DNA from: Phycisphaerae bacterium
Lineage (GTDB): Bacteria > Planctomycetota > Phycisphaerae > UBA1845
Assembly: GCA_020056715.1 (NCBI GenBank)
Contig: JAGVHG010000141.1
Span: forward strand, 1 to 64,000
DNA: 64,000 nt
Direction: 5' to 3'
Shown: one piece after another, positions 7,867-20,764 of the stretch
Layout of the letters: the number at the start of each line of letters is the position of its first letter
Numbering within the stretch: position 1 is the first letter of the stretch
Position numbers and translations under genes: made by a program
The notes under the pieces: model-generated
What the model was told of the DNA's origin: nothing
The model's database searches: none
Seen by the model: the letters and a program-made list of their open reading frames with translations, nothing else

Positions 7867-8708
7867 CAGAATAGTTGATCCTTAGCGAAAGAGTAATGGA
7901 AGACCTTCAGGTCAATGCAAAGCGTGCAGCCGCCTGCGGCGCAGCGCGAATAGCTCTTCTTGATCGGGGTACGAAGAATGTCCTTCGTGCGCACGTCGCG
8001 AACGCCGCCCGCGAGGGTAAGCATGTGGATTCCGTCGCCGTGACGAGTCGTCACCCATGGGCTGATTCCGGTTTCCGCAAATGGATCGAAGCCGTCGCTC
8101 CACTGGAGGAGGCTGTCGTTGCGCGACGGACCAGGAACCGTCCCACTGCGCACGGCCGTTTCCCCATTATCCGGGCCGAGGTCGGCGGCCAAGATCGTAT
8201 CCAGGGGACGGCGCGGGGCGTTACGATCAATTTGCCCCAACCGCCCTCCTCCGATCGTCATGATGAAGTTGTTCAGGCCGTAGCTGGCGAAATCAGCAAC
8301 CACTGGTTCGCGGATGCGGCTCGACACGGTCGCCAAGCGATATCCAAACGGATCCTTCGGGCAACGAAGCACCATCGGGTCGGGCAGATAAGTGGGATAA
8401 AGTTTGCCGAACCACGGTTCGGGCTCTTCGCGCCTCAGCTGGTGGGACATGACGGGGGCGGCCACCGGCAACCATCCGTCATTCTCCATGCGATACATGT
8501 CCAGACTGCGACCAAGTTCGCGAAGGTGGTGTCGGCACACCGTCGCGGAGGCCATGTCCGTCGATCGTTTGAGCGATGGAATCAATAATGAAAGCAAGAA
8601 GCCGATGATGGCGATGACGACGAGCAATTCGATTAGTGACGACGCCTGTCGGGCAGCACCGCGACGTGCGTACAGAAAAAAACGATCTGAACCGTCAACC
8701 GTTCCCAT
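7839..8708 (-). CDS. type II secretion/type IV pseudopilin-like protein (prepilin N-terminus)
   Basis: 289 residues beginning with a short basic leader (~22 residues) and the prepilin-type stretch SSLIELLVVIAIIGFLLSLL, which would be cut and methylated by prepilin peptidase. The mature body has a pilin-like alphabet (CRHHLRELGRSLDMYRMENDGWLP), as in the abundant planctomycete DUF1559-like pseudopilins. Unusually, the residue before the cleavage site is Ala (QAS) instead of Gly, and the next is Ser rather than Phe. A strong ribosome-binding site (AGGGGG) lies just before ATG 8708. Followed by an overlapping zinc-ribbon membrane gene. Confidence 0.82.
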   Translation of the reverse strand: MGTVDGSDRFFLYARRGAARQASSLIELLVVIAIIGFLLSLLIPSLKRSTDMASATVCRHHLRELGRSLDMYRMENDGWLPVAAPVMSHQLRREEPEPWFGKLYPTYLPDPMVLRCPKDPFGYRLATVSSRIREPVVADFASYGLNNFIMTIGGGRLGQIDRNAPRRPLDTILAADLGPDNGETAVRSGTVPGPSRNDSLLQWSDGFDPFAETGISPWVTTRHGDGIHMLTLAGGVRDVRTKDILRTPIKKSYSRCAAGGCTLCIDLKVFHYSFAKDQLFWWTGPVPPD

Positions 8709-8877
8709 AACGTCCCCCTATAACTTACACCGATCGTATCAAGTACGCAATGATAATCTTGACAATTTTGCGCATTTGTGGCCTTGCCCATAAACCCTAC
8801 GCCTTTTTTGCAAACCGAACCAAGTCGGGTAAACTTTGGAGCCGACGGGCACCGCGTACCGGAAAATAGTATCAATA

Positions 8878-10782
8878 ATGAACATCGAATTGCAGCGTCA
8901 ATTTATTCCATCTCTTCGTGATCGCGTAAGCACCGAGTTGCTACCCTTTGTCGATCACCCCGGCCAGTACATCGGCGGGGAGATCAATCAACTGGTGTCA
9001 AAAGGTGACTGGGAGCGGGCGACGGTTCGGGTGGCCGTTGCTTTCCCGGACACCTACACGATCGGCATGAGCCATCTTGGCTGCCAGATCATCTACTGGC
9101 TGATTAACCACACGCCGGGGTGTTGCGCTGAACGAGTTTATTGTCCGTGGCTCGACGCCGAGGGTGTGATGCGCCAAAAAGGGATTGAGTTGTTCACGTG
9201 GGACACGCGGCAGCCGGTCGCGTCCGCGGACATCCTCGCCGTTTCGTTGCAGTACGAGATGGCATTTACGTCAGTCTTGCAAGTTCTCGACCTGGCCAAG
9301 ATTCCGTTGCGTTCGGCGGACCGGGACGACCGGCATCCGCTGGTCATCGCCGGCGGTCCGCAGGCCGACAACCCGGAACCCATGGCGCCGTTCGTCGACT
9401 TGGTTGTACTGGGGGACGGCGAAGAGTCCATCGCGGCGATCCTCGCGGCGTATCGCGAATTCAAGGCCAACGGCGTTCGCCGTCGCGACATGATCCGCCT
9501 CATGGCCCAGCGGTTCCCGTGGATCTATGCGCCGGCGCTCTACGATGTTTCCTATAACCGCGACGGCACCGTGCAATCGATCCATCCAAACGATCCAACG
9601 GCCCCCGAAACCATCAAACGGTGTCAGACGGAGAATTTTGAAGAAGCGCCGTTTCCGCTGCGACCGCTCGTTCCCTACGTGGAGGTGGTCCACGATCGGT
9701 TTGCTGTCGAGATCATGCGCGGCTGCCCGCAACGTTGCCGGTTCTGTCACGCGGGATTCACCAAGCGTCCGCTGCGATGGCGAAGCGTTGACAAAATCCT
9801 CGAAATGGCCGAGGAAATGTACCGGTCCTCGGGGATGGACGAGTTCGGACTTTTGTCTCTTTCCACTGCGGATTATCCTCGTCTGCGCGAACTGGCGGAG
9901 CGGGCGAACGAACGGTTTGCGGCGCGGCGGGTCAACATTTCCGTACCCTCGCTACGGGTGGACAAGATGCTGCAGAACATCCCGTGGATGGTAAACTCGG
10001 TGCGCAAGAGCGGGTTGACCATGGCGGTGGAGGCGGCCAACGACGACATGCGGGCCGCGATCCGAAAGCGCGTCGCCGACGGCGATCTGCTCGAGGGGGT
10101 GAAACAAGCCTATGCCGCCGGGTGGCGGGGAGTGAAACTCTATTTCATGGTAGGGTTTCCGGGAGAGCGCCCCGAAGACATCGACGGCATCGTCACCCTG
10201 TCACGCAAAGTGAGCGACGCGCGGCGTGAACTAGGCAAAGGTCCGGCGAACGTCAATGCGTCGGTGGGCTGGCTGGTGCCCAAACCCTACACCCCGTTGC
10301 AATGGGCCGCTCAACCGCGTGCGGAGTACTTCCACGAAGCTCGCCGCCGGATGGCATCGTTGTTGGGTCAGAGCCGCGACAATCAGAGCCGCGAGCGGAA
10401 GCGAGCGGATAACGGACGTACACGTCGGAAATCATCCGGCCCGATCAAGCTAAAGACCCACAACGTCGAGCGGTCGATCTTGGAAGCCGTTTTCGCCCGC
10501 GGAGATCGTCGGTTAGCCGACGCCGTCGAGCACGCCTTCAAAGCGGGCGCCCGCTTTGATGGGTGGGACGAATGCTTCAAGAACGAAATTTGGCAGCGTG
10601 CATTTGAGGCGACGGCCGTCGATCCGGATTTCTACGCCCACCGCGAACGTCCGCCGTCGGAGGTTTTCCCTTGGTCCCACCTGCACGGCGGCGCGGGCGA
10701 TGAATACCTTGCGCGGCAATACGACGACGTGTTTACGCAAATAGGAACACTCAGGCCCACGCCGACGGCCGTGGCGGTCTAG
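8878..10782 (+). CDS. B12-binding-type radical SAM protein, TIGR03960 family
   Basis: About 634 residues. N-terminal cobalamin-binding-like domain (VAVAFPDTYTIGMSHLGCQI; VVLGDGEESI) followed by the radical SAM domain with the iron-sulfur motif RGCPQRCRFC near residue 285 and VEAANDDMRAAIRKR further on. This matches the TIGR03960 family, often encoded with a TIGR03936/DUF2344 partner and ribosomal genes; here that partner is absent nearby. The frame begins at TTG 8836, but ATG 8878 fits the family start. At residues ~498-512 an in-frame palindromic repeat (QSRDNQSRERKRADN) is inserted before KLKTHNVERS; see the repeat entry. The reaction catalysed is not established. Confidence 0.88.
   Translation: MNIELQRQFIPSLRDRVSTELLPFVDHPGQYIGGEINQLVSKGDWERATVRVAVAFPDTYTIGMSHLGCQIIYWLINHTPGCCAERVYCPWLDAEGVMRQKGIELFTWDTRQPVASADILAVSLQYEMAFTSVLQVLDLAKIPLRSADRDDRHPLVIAGGPQADNPEPMAPFVDLVVLGDGEESIAAILAAYREFKANGVRRRDMIRLMAQRFPWIYAPALYDVSYNRDGTVQSIHPNDPTAPETIKRCQTENFEEAPFPLRPLVPYVEVVHDRFAVEIMRGCPQRCRFCHAGFTKRPLRWRSVDKILEMAEEMYRSSGMDEFGLLSLSTADYPRLRELAERANERFAARRVNISVPSLRVDKMLQNIPWMVNSVRKSGLTMAVEAANDDMRAAIRKRVADGDLLEGVKQAYAAGWRGVKLYFMVGFPGERPEDIDGIVTLSRKVSDARRELGKGPANVNASVGWLVPKPYTPLQWAAQPRAEYFHEARRRMASLLGQSRDNQSRERKRADNGRTRRKSSGPIKLKTHNVERSILEAVFARGDRRLADAVEHAFKAGARFDGWDECFKNEIWQRAFEATAVDPDFYAHRERPPSEVFPWSHLHGGAGDEYLARQYDDVFTQIGTLRPTPTAVAV
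10366..10412. repeat. in-frame palindromic repeat (family 2) inside radical SAM gene
   Basis: Two partial copies of the element AATCAGAGCCGCGAGCGGAA in direct order (10368-10380 and 10381-10410). Translated in the gene frame it gives QSRDNQSRERKRAD. The same element in carB (17862-17947) is read in the same frame as QSRDRKGAD. Confidence 0.85.
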
Positions 10783-10877
10783 GGACGGCAGCATTTATTC
10801 GGTTTCCGACGTCCGGTTCACCGCTTAGGACCGCACCTTCCCGTGGTCTTGTTACAAATCAGCGGCGATTCGGTATA

Positions 10878-12308
10878 ATGCCGTGCATGTTGGAGCGGGG
10901 GCCAGTTCGACGCCTACGGAGGGCTTACGCGCGCTGCGTGAAATCGCTCCTCCTTTTTACGCTATCCGGCGCCATGCTTCTCGTCGTCGGTACGCCGGCG
11001 TTTGCCTACGTCTTACTTGGCTACCAACATCCCGGGAGCCATCCCCGCGTTCCCTATTATGTCAGCACGAGCTTGCAGGGGTTTGTGCCAGTGGACGGCA
11101 CATTCGATGACGCGATCACGGCTATTCAAAACGCTGCGAACGAGTGGAACGACTGGCAGAATTCGTACATGCACGGTGGCAGCGAGTTCAAATTCGTCTA
11201 CGACGGCACGACCGCAGTCAACCAGCCCATCGACGACGGAATCAATGCCATTATCTTCTCTAACACACAGTGCCCTTGGGGCTCTGGCTGCATGGCTGCC
11301 ACATGGACCCACCATCAAGCCAACGGAGTGATGACCGGATTCGACATAGTACTTTACGACAAGAGAGCCGGAGATGGTATTCAACTCCACTGGCAAGCTG
11401 TAGGTGGCCCGGGCACCGGCCAGGTTGACGTGTGGACTATTGTTTTGCACGAGATGGGGCATGCCCTTGGATTGGATCACAGCAATTTCAGCAGTGTGGT
11501 CATGGGAACGACCGTTGGCATTGGTTCTACGCGCCGTTACCTGTACAGCGACGACATCAACGGAATCTTAGCGCTGTATGGTGGGTACACGAACGAGGGT
11601 TTCTGGCCCGATGCCGCGACCGTCACTCCGGGGCAATCGTTTCTACTCCATCTGGACTACCCAAGGGCAGCCGGAGAGAACTTCGGCATATTCTTCCACT
11701 CGGATCTTTCGGGCGCGACTCCGATGCTCCCGCCCGATTCGCGAATCTTGCCGCTCGCGTCGCCCTATGAAAACGCACGCGACCACAGTGGCATCTTTCT
11801 GAACCCCACCTGCCTTCAGGGCGGTCAGTGCCAGAACATGTTCGGCACTTTGGACGCCAACGGACAGGCAACCGTCAGCGTTCAACTTCCGCCCGACGCC
11901 TTGACTTCGCTCGGCGCAGACCTCTACCTGGCCGCGGTGACCCGCAACACAGCAATGCCCAGCGACTACGAGGACATCAGCGTCGGCGTCCACGTGCAAA
12001 TTCAGGCACCACCGCCCTGTCCGAACGGAACCTGCGACCCCGGCGAAACGCCGTGCAACTGCCCGCAGGACTGCGGCGCGCCGCCGACAAACGAGGTTCC
12101 GGCTTCGACATGCGCCGACGGACTCGACAACGACTGCGACGGGTACACCGACTGCGCCGACGCCGACTGCGCAGGGGATACCGTCGCCTGTCCAAACGGA
12201 CAGATACCAGCAGTTTCCGAGTGGGGACTCGTGGTCTTGATCTTGCTTACTCTGATCGGTGGAACCGTCATTCTGACAAACACTCACGTACGACGCAACG
12301 AGATCTAA
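10878..12308 (+). CDS. secreted matrixin-like zinc metalloprotease with IPTL-CTERM tail
   Basis: 476 residues. A signal peptide (basic start, then LLLFTLSGAMLLVVG, ending PAFAY) leads to a metzincin-type catalytic domain with the zinc motif HEMGHALGLDH (His191) and a downstream Met-turn candidate VVMGT. A C-terminal Cys/Asp/Gly-rich linker follows (CPNGTCDPGE, CADGLDNDCDGYTDC), and the protein ends in a sorting tail: IPAVSEWGLV, a hydrophobic stretch and a basic end (HVRRNEI). The tail matches the IPTL-CTERM type, thought to be handled by an exosortase-like enzyme that is not in this window. Likely anchored to or released from the cell surface; substrate unknown. Confidence 0.85.
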   Translation: MPCMLERGPVRRLRRAYARCVKSLLLFTLSGAMLLVVGTPAFAYVLLGYQHPGSHPRVPYYVSTSLQGFVPVDGTFDDAITAIQNAANEWNDWQNSYMHGGSEFKFVYDGTTAVNQPIDDGINAIIFSNTQCPWGSGCMAATWTHHQANGVMTGFDIVLYDKRAGDGIQLHWQAVGGPGTGQVDVWTIVLHEMGHALGLDHSNFSSVVMGTTVGIGSTRRYLYSDDINGILALYGGYTNEGFWPDAATVTPGQSFLLHLDYPRAAGENFGIFFHSDLSGATPMLPPDSRILPLASPYENARDHSGIFLNPTCLQGGQCQNMFGTLDANGQATVSVQLPPDALTSLGADLYLAAVTRNTAMPSDYEDISVGVHVQIQAPPPCPNGTCDPGETPCNCPQDCGAPPTNEVPASTCADGLDNDCDGYTDCADADCAGDTVACPNGQIPAVSEWGLVVLILLTLIGGTVILTNTHVRRNEI

Positions 12309-12362
12309 GCCCATTGCTAGGGACGGGTATCCCCGAAGCGGAAATCACTCACCCACGGCATA

Positions 12363-13304
12363 CTACGGTTCCTTATCCTGTGTGTTCGCCGTTCCCGCAA
12401 TGGCTCGAACAGCCGCCGTTACGACTTCTGGTCTTGTTTGGACGAGAACATGCCCCGCTTGCGGAACCTCAGTCAGGCTAGCATTCCTAAGCTGTGCGCT
12501 AAGTCGCCGCCCGTGCCGACCCGGCGAAACGAAGCTGTCGTTGGCTCCCACAAGAACCTGCACCGGAGATTCGATGTCCTTGAACAACGGCGCTGCCCCC
12601 TCAAGCGCCGACCCCGTGCGCTGCCCATCCAAAGCCATTGTTCGCAGACGGCACGGAGTCGACCACACCACCGAACACAAATCCAAATAGCTATCCCTCA
12701 GCTTTTCCGGCTCTGCGGCTTTCTTTAGCTTGTCTCTGACAAGGGCAATGCTCACTCGCGGTACACTGACCGCAAGCACGATGTGACCGATGACGGGCGT
12801 CGCGATGATCTTCGTCGTCCAATCCACGAGTTTGTCGTCTGGGAACGCGATGGGCGAAACCAGGACAAGCCCTCGAATGTCCGTCTGCACTTTGGTTGCG
12901 TAGATGAGTGCGAGAGCTCCTCCCCACGAATAGCCGACAATGATTGGGCGCTCTACGCCAAGCTGCGTCAATATCGAGTCGATCTTCTCCGAGACTTCTT
13001 CGAGTGTCTTTGATTTCCCGCGCAAACTGCGTCCGTATCCAGGAACATCCACAAGGATTACACGATGGTCCTTGGCAAGATCATGCACAAGCGCCTCGGG
13101 AAAGTCGCGCATCGTGCCGGGGCTTCCGTGGAAGCACACAACCGGCACACCGCTGCCAAAGGATTTGTAGTACACGCCGTCGATAGACGGCCCATCCATA
13201 GGGTAATATGCGTTTGCGGTGACTTCGTGAAGGATGGCGCAACCCGGTAGAAGCAACGCCCCAATTGCAAGCGCGATGATCTCAAGACGCTGGATACATT
13301 GCAT
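12363..13304 (-). CDS. alpha/beta hydrolase lipoprotein
   Basis: About 313 residues. The N-terminus from Met 13304 is a lipoprotein signal ending LLLPGC, so the mature protein is probably lipid-anchored. The hydrolase core has the oxyanion strand VVCFHGSPG, the nucleophile elbow VGYSWGGA (Ser), a late acid in VLVGANDSFV (Asp) and the terminal His in QAGHVLV. The complete triad argues for an active esterase, lipase or amidase. The frame is open to 13331. The gene follows a six-helix membrane protein gene almost without gap, so the two are probably one operon. Confidence 0.82.
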   Translation of the reverse strand: MQCIQRLEIIALAIGALLLPGCAILHEVTANAYYPMDGPSIDGVYYKSFGSGVPVVCFHGSPGTMRDFPEALVHDLAKDHRVILVDVPGYGRSLRGKSKTLEEVSEKIDSILTQLGVERPIIVGYSWGGALALIYATKVQTDIRGLVLVSPIAFPDDKLVDWTTKIIATPVIGHIVLAVSVPRVSIALVRDKLKKAAEPEKLRDSYLDLCSVVWSTPCRLRTMALDGQRTGSALEGAAPLFKDIESPVQVLVGANDSFVSPGRHGRRLSAQLRNASLTEVPQAGHVLVQTRPEVVTAAVRAIAGTANTQDKEP

Positions 13305-13314
13305 TTCTCTGACC

Positions 13315-13956
13315 TCAAGAATCGCGGGCAACAGACTGGTTACTTACAGGAGTTGTTCCTTTCGCCGCGGCTTGGGCTTGTGCGCTGCAATAGATGACCA
13401 CGCATAATTCGATGCCAACAACTGCAAACGCCAATAACCCTACATTCGGGAGAAACCGCGGATGCACGGAACGAGACCTGATGTAGTAGACTACGACGAA
13501 AACCAATACTGCCAGGAAACAAGCGATGACAACCAGGTTTAACGGAATCCACGCAGCGCTGACAGCGCGGGTCACGCCCTCGACTTCCGGGCGCTGGATC
13601 TGATAGAGAGTATCGATTAGCGCCAGGATGTTTGCTGCGAGCCCGAATAGGAGTGAGGCAATCCATCGGCGCCCAGAATCGCTCGCAGATCCTTGGATCA
13701 GCGTGCACGCCGTTACAATTGCCCCTACTTGCACCGCGACCAAACCGTCACGCCAGATATTCTCAAGACCGTAGCCTTCCGCCGATCTGGCAAGTGCTGA
13801 CGAAACTGCGAACCACACTGCGTTCACCAAGAGCGCGACGATGTATCCTTTCGGACCGCGAATGGGCTTGACACCAGATGGCAAAAGCAACCAAACCGCA
13901 CAAATGAAGGAAGCAAGGCCCACGATGCTAATAGCGAAGAGGAGAATCGCATACAT
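13315..13956 (-). CDS. six-helix membrane protein of unknown function
   Basis: 213 residues with about six hydrophobic helices (starting MYAILLFAISIVGLASFICAV; others near 40-55, 72-90, 100-115, 140-165 and 175-195) and a polar C-terminal tail rich in Ala/Gln/Ser. I recognise no family. It ends 10 bases before the ATG of the lipoprotein hydrolase, which supports co-transcription with it. Confidence 0.6.
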   Translation of the reverse strand: MYAILLFAISIVGLASFICAVWLLLPSGVKPIRGPKGYIVALLVNAVWFAVSSALARSAEGYGLENIWRDGLVAVQVGAIVTACTLIQGSASDSGRRWIASLLFGLAANILALIDTLYQIQRPEVEGVTRAVSAAWIPLNLVVIACFLAVLVFVVVYYIRSRSVHPRFLPNVGLLAFAVVGIELCVVIYCSAQAQAAAKGTTPVSNQSVARDS

Positions 13957-14204
13957 TACGGCTATCCTTGTTCCGGGGTCGCACTTTCGCCGGTTTGTGG
14001 CCGCCGGACCATACGCACAATAGCAATGAACCTACCGCATTGCAAACCACATCAAATCGGCACGTCGTGGGATACGCTGGCCCGACAGACCCTTGAAGTG
14101 ATTCAACGCAAATTACAGATCAAGCCATCACCGTGAGCGGACATCGCACTGCCTTAATCCTCGTCGGGTAGTTCATCCGCAGCTTTCCCGTACAATGGCT
14201 GCGT

Positions 14205-15041
14205 ATGGCCTCGACACCGCCGGAAGCAACCTATATTCACGGCACCTCACCCGAAGAGCAGCGGCGGCTCTCCGTACTGAATGGGTTCATCAACGACGGA
14301 TCGCTGCGCGAGCTTGGATTGCGCGGCGGAGAAAGCGTACTCGACGTGGGGTGTGGGTTGGCGCAGCTTACGCGGGCGATGGCGCGGGCGGTCGGAGCGA
14401 CCGGTCGCGTCGTGGGAGTGGAGAAAGATCCGGCCCAGCTCGCCGAGGCGAAGCGTCAAGCGGCGGAAGTAAACGAGGAGCAGCTCCTCGATCTACGCGA
14501 GGGCGACGCGTACACGCTCCCACTGTTTGAAAACGAATGGGGTGCGTTTGATATCGCGCACGCGCGATTCGTGCTTGAACACGTGGGCGACCCCTTGAGG
14601 GTCGTTCGCGGGATGGTGCAAGCGGTTCGACCCGGCGGACGCATTGTCCTGGAGGACGACGACCACGAGGTGCTGCGGCTCCACCCCGAGCCGCCCGGCT
14701 TTCGATCGCTCTGGGAAGCGTACATGCGGACGTACGATCGGCTGGGCAATGATCCCTACGTCGGGCGGCGGCTGGTGTCGCTCCTCCACCAGGCCGGAGC
14801 AAGGCCGGTGCGTAACACCTGGATTTTCTTCGGAAGTTGCGCCAGCCAGCCGACCTTCGACGCAGTTGTGAACAACGCGCTCAGTATTCTGCGCGGAGCG
14901 CGTGAAACGATCCTACGGCAATCGCTTCTCGACCCGGCTGTTTTCGACGAAACGCTGACGCACTTCGCGGCCTGGGGAAAGCGCCCCGACGCGGCGTTCT
15001 GGTTTTCCATCTGCTGGGCCGAGGGGGTCAGGCCTGCATAA
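14205..15041 (+). CDS. class I SAM-dependent methyltransferase
   Basis: 278 residues with a Rossmann methyltransferase core: motif I VLDVGCGLAQLTRAMA (~45-60), acidic end of strand 2 in VVGVEKDP, motif REGDAYTLP, and post-motif region FDIAHARFVLEHVGDP typical of UbiE-like small-molecule methyltransferases. No substrate-specific domain is visible, and neighbours (membrane protein, RecO) do not suggest one. Stands alone between two intergenic gaps of about 180-250 bases. Confidence 0.85.
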   Translation: MASTPPEATYIHGTSPEEQRRLSVLNGFINDGSLRELGLRGGESVLDVGCGLAQLTRAMARAVGATGRVVGVEKDPAQLAEAKRQAAEVNEEQLLDLREGDAYTLPLFENEWGAFDIAHARFVLEHVGDPLRVVRGMVQAVRPGGRIVLEDDDHEVLRLHPEPPGFRSLWEAYMRTYDRLGNDPYVGRRLVSLLHQAGARPVRNTWIFFGSCASQPTFDAVVNNALSILRGARETILRQSLLDPAVFDETLTHFAAWGKRPDAAFWFSICWAEGVRPA

Positions 15042-15158
15042 GTTACCGTGGGCGGCGCTGCGCGTTACCGACGGTTAAGATCGTTCAGCCCTTCAGGATG
15101 AATAAACTTCGTGTGGAATGGTCAAACTCCTGCTTGGGCATGTGCTCCGGTTGTCGAC

Positions 15159-15183
15159 CACGGCCTTGCTTCGCAAGACCGTG
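15159..15183. repeat. hairpin in the gap before recO
   Basis: CACGGCCTTGC, loop TTC, GCAAGACCGTG: an 11-bp stem with one mismatch. It lies in the 231-base gap between the methyltransferase and recO, which otherwise shows only C/G-rich filler. A terminator or repeat; no T-run follows. Confidence 0.55.
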
Positions 15184-15272
15184 CCACCCGCCCGCCCTCC
15201 GGGTCGCCGTAAGCCGGGAACGCGGGCGTTTCACCCCCTACAAGTCGTAGCCGATCGGCGTACGATAGCGAT

Positions 15273-16031
15273 ATGTCGTTGATCCACGATGAAGCGGTGG
15301 TGCTGGGGCGGATCGACTATTCGGAGACCTCGCAGGTTCTGGTGCTCTTCACCCGCGAACACGGTAAGGTCCGCACCATCGCCAAAGGCATCAAACGGGG
15401 CACGAAGGCGCGATTCGCGGTAGGCGTCGATCTACTCGACGTAGGCCACGTCGTGTTCAGCAGCCACGGCGAACGAAGCGATACGCTGGCTACGCTGACG
15501 GAGTGGAAGCCGTCGCGGAGTCTGTGGGGTCTTCGCGAAAAACTTTTTCGCATTCACGCCGGACAGTACGCAGCCGAAGTAACTGCGCACCTGACCGAGG
15601 ATTGGGACGCACACGCGGACCTGTTCGACGCACTCGTATCGACACTCGTGGCCCTGACGGACGCCCCCGAACCGCTCGACCTGGTGACTAGATACCAATT
15701 CGCGATCTTGGACTCCATCGGTTCTTTGCCACGCTTCGACACCTGCGTCCTGTGCGATCGCAAGGAGGACTTGACGCACTTTTCGTCTTTCGAGGGCGGG
15801 CTGATCTGTCGCCATTGCGAGCCGGGGCAGGTCGAGAAACGGGAGATATCCGCGGGGACCGTGAAGGCGCTAGGTGCGTCGATGGTCCACGATGACCACT
15901 GCTCGCAGAGCAGTGGCGCACCGGCAGGTGTGTTCACCGTGCTGAACTACCACATCGCCCATTTAATGGGCCGCGAGCCGGTAATGGGATCGACGCTCGT
16001 TTCGCGGTTCACGCAGCGCGTGGTGGAGTAG
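15273..16031 (+). CDS. recO: DNA repair protein RecO
   Basis: 252 residues with the RecO layout: N-terminal OB fold (DEAVVLGRIDYSETSQVLVLFTREHGKVRTIAKGIKR), a helical middle, and a zinc-binding segment with cysteines at CVLCDR and CRHC (~155-182). RecO loads RecA on SSB-coated single-stranded DNA in the RecFOR pathway. Length is normal. ATG 15273 begins exactly where the family begins. Not in an operon here; the next gene is on the opposite strand. Confidence 0.9.
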   Translation: MSLIHDEAVVLGRIDYSETSQVLVLFTREHGKVRTIAKGIKRGTKARFAVGVDLLDVGHVVFSSHGERSDTLATLTEWKPSRSLWGLREKLFRIHAGQYAAEVTAHLTEDWDAHADLFDALVSTLVALTDAPEPLDLVTRYQFAILDSIGSLPRFDTCVLCDRKEDLTHFSSFEGGLICRHCEPGQVEKREISAGTVKALGASMVHDDHCSQSSGAPAGVFTVLNYHIAHLMGREPVMGSTLVSRFTQRVVE

Positions 16032-16053
16032 AAAACCCCCGCGATGGTTTTGC

Positions 16054-16839
16054 CTACTTCGGTTCTCGGGCGCCGTGCCACTCAGGAGGGATTGCGGAAG
16101 TCTCTGCGTGGAACAACGGCAGTAAGTATCGCCGGGCGAAAGCGGGACGTAAGCTCGTCGAATGTCCGCCCCAATTCCCTAGTTGCCGCATGGCCGGCTC
16201 CCACGCCAGTTGAAACAGCTTGGGATGATCGGCGTCGAAACCGGCGTAGCCGATGGCGGGACCCTTGACACGATCCATGGTTCCATGACGGGTTGTCCCG
16301 TTGCGTAGGACATGCACGTCCTTATGGCTGTAATAATTGAATATCCCGAGCTTGGTATGAGCCAACGCGTGGGTGATGTCGTAGGTGATAGAAACGCCGC
16401 CTGAGACCAGGATAATCCCTTCAAGCGTTACGTCGGGCGGTAGTTCTTCGCACGCGAATAGCGCAATCCCTGCTCCACCCGATAGCGCTAGCAGGTAGAG
16501 CGGGGAGCCGGGGTGCTGCCACGTCCAGGTCTCAATGTCGCGGGCAAGTAGCGATGCTCGGCGGCGATTTCGAGCGTAATCCGTGAGGTTGTCGATCTTT
16601 GTGATGCCGATCGTAGGTTCGAGCGCCGTCCAATCCCAGACCTGTGCGGACACTTCGGGCATCTCCCGTTCGATTTGAGAGCGCAACGCCTGTGTGTCGG
16701 CTATGCCAATCGGCGAACCGCCGATGCCGGGGAGAATCACCACGTGTCGTTGGCGAGTGTTTTCAATGGGCTTGGGCGGCACAACGCATGACGGGAGTGC
16801 CGCAGTAAATAGTATGCACGCAATGAGCGGCCTTGACAT
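16054..16839 (-). CDS. alpha/beta-hydrolase-like lipoprotein
   Basis: About 261 residues from Met 16839, which opens a lipoprotein signal (ALPSC). The first strand ends HVVILPGIGGSP, where hydrolases carry the oxyanion loop, and LLALSGGAGIAL looks like the nucleophile elbow (Ser in G/A-x-S-G-G). A late His (GGHSTS) may complete a triad. The frame opens at ATG 16890, whose ATGA overlaps the carB stop codon, so translation may be coupled to carB; the true start is uncertain between the two. No named family recognised beyond the fold. Confidence 0.65.
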   Translation of the reverse strand: MSRPLIACILFTAALPSCVVPPKPIENTRQRHVVILPGIGGSPIGIADTQALRSQIEREMPEVSAQVWDWTALEPTIGITKIDNLTDYARNRRRASLLARDIETWTWQHPGSPLYLLALSGGAGIALFACEELPPDVTLEGIILVSGGVSITYDITHALAHTKLGIFNYYSHKDVHVLRNGTTRHGTMDRVKGPAIGYAGFDADHPKLFQLAWEPAMRQLGNWGGHSTSLRPAFARRYLLPLFHAETSAIPPEWHGAREPK

Positions 16840-16886
16840 CGAGCGTTTGCGTGGACTTAAGCCTGCGGCTCGCAAAAGCAAGTTGT

Positions 16887-20663
<3,777 letters not shown>

Positions 20664-20764
20664 GCCGATGTTATACGACGAATTCGTCGGAGAATCGATA
20701 GTTAGCGCCGAGTTGCTTGCTGCCCGGCAGTGGCTTACAATTCACAGAATCGGAGACTTGAACG

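Noticed and set aside
8759-8800. TTGACA -35-like box before the radical SAM gene
   Set aside because: No matching -10 at the right spacing.
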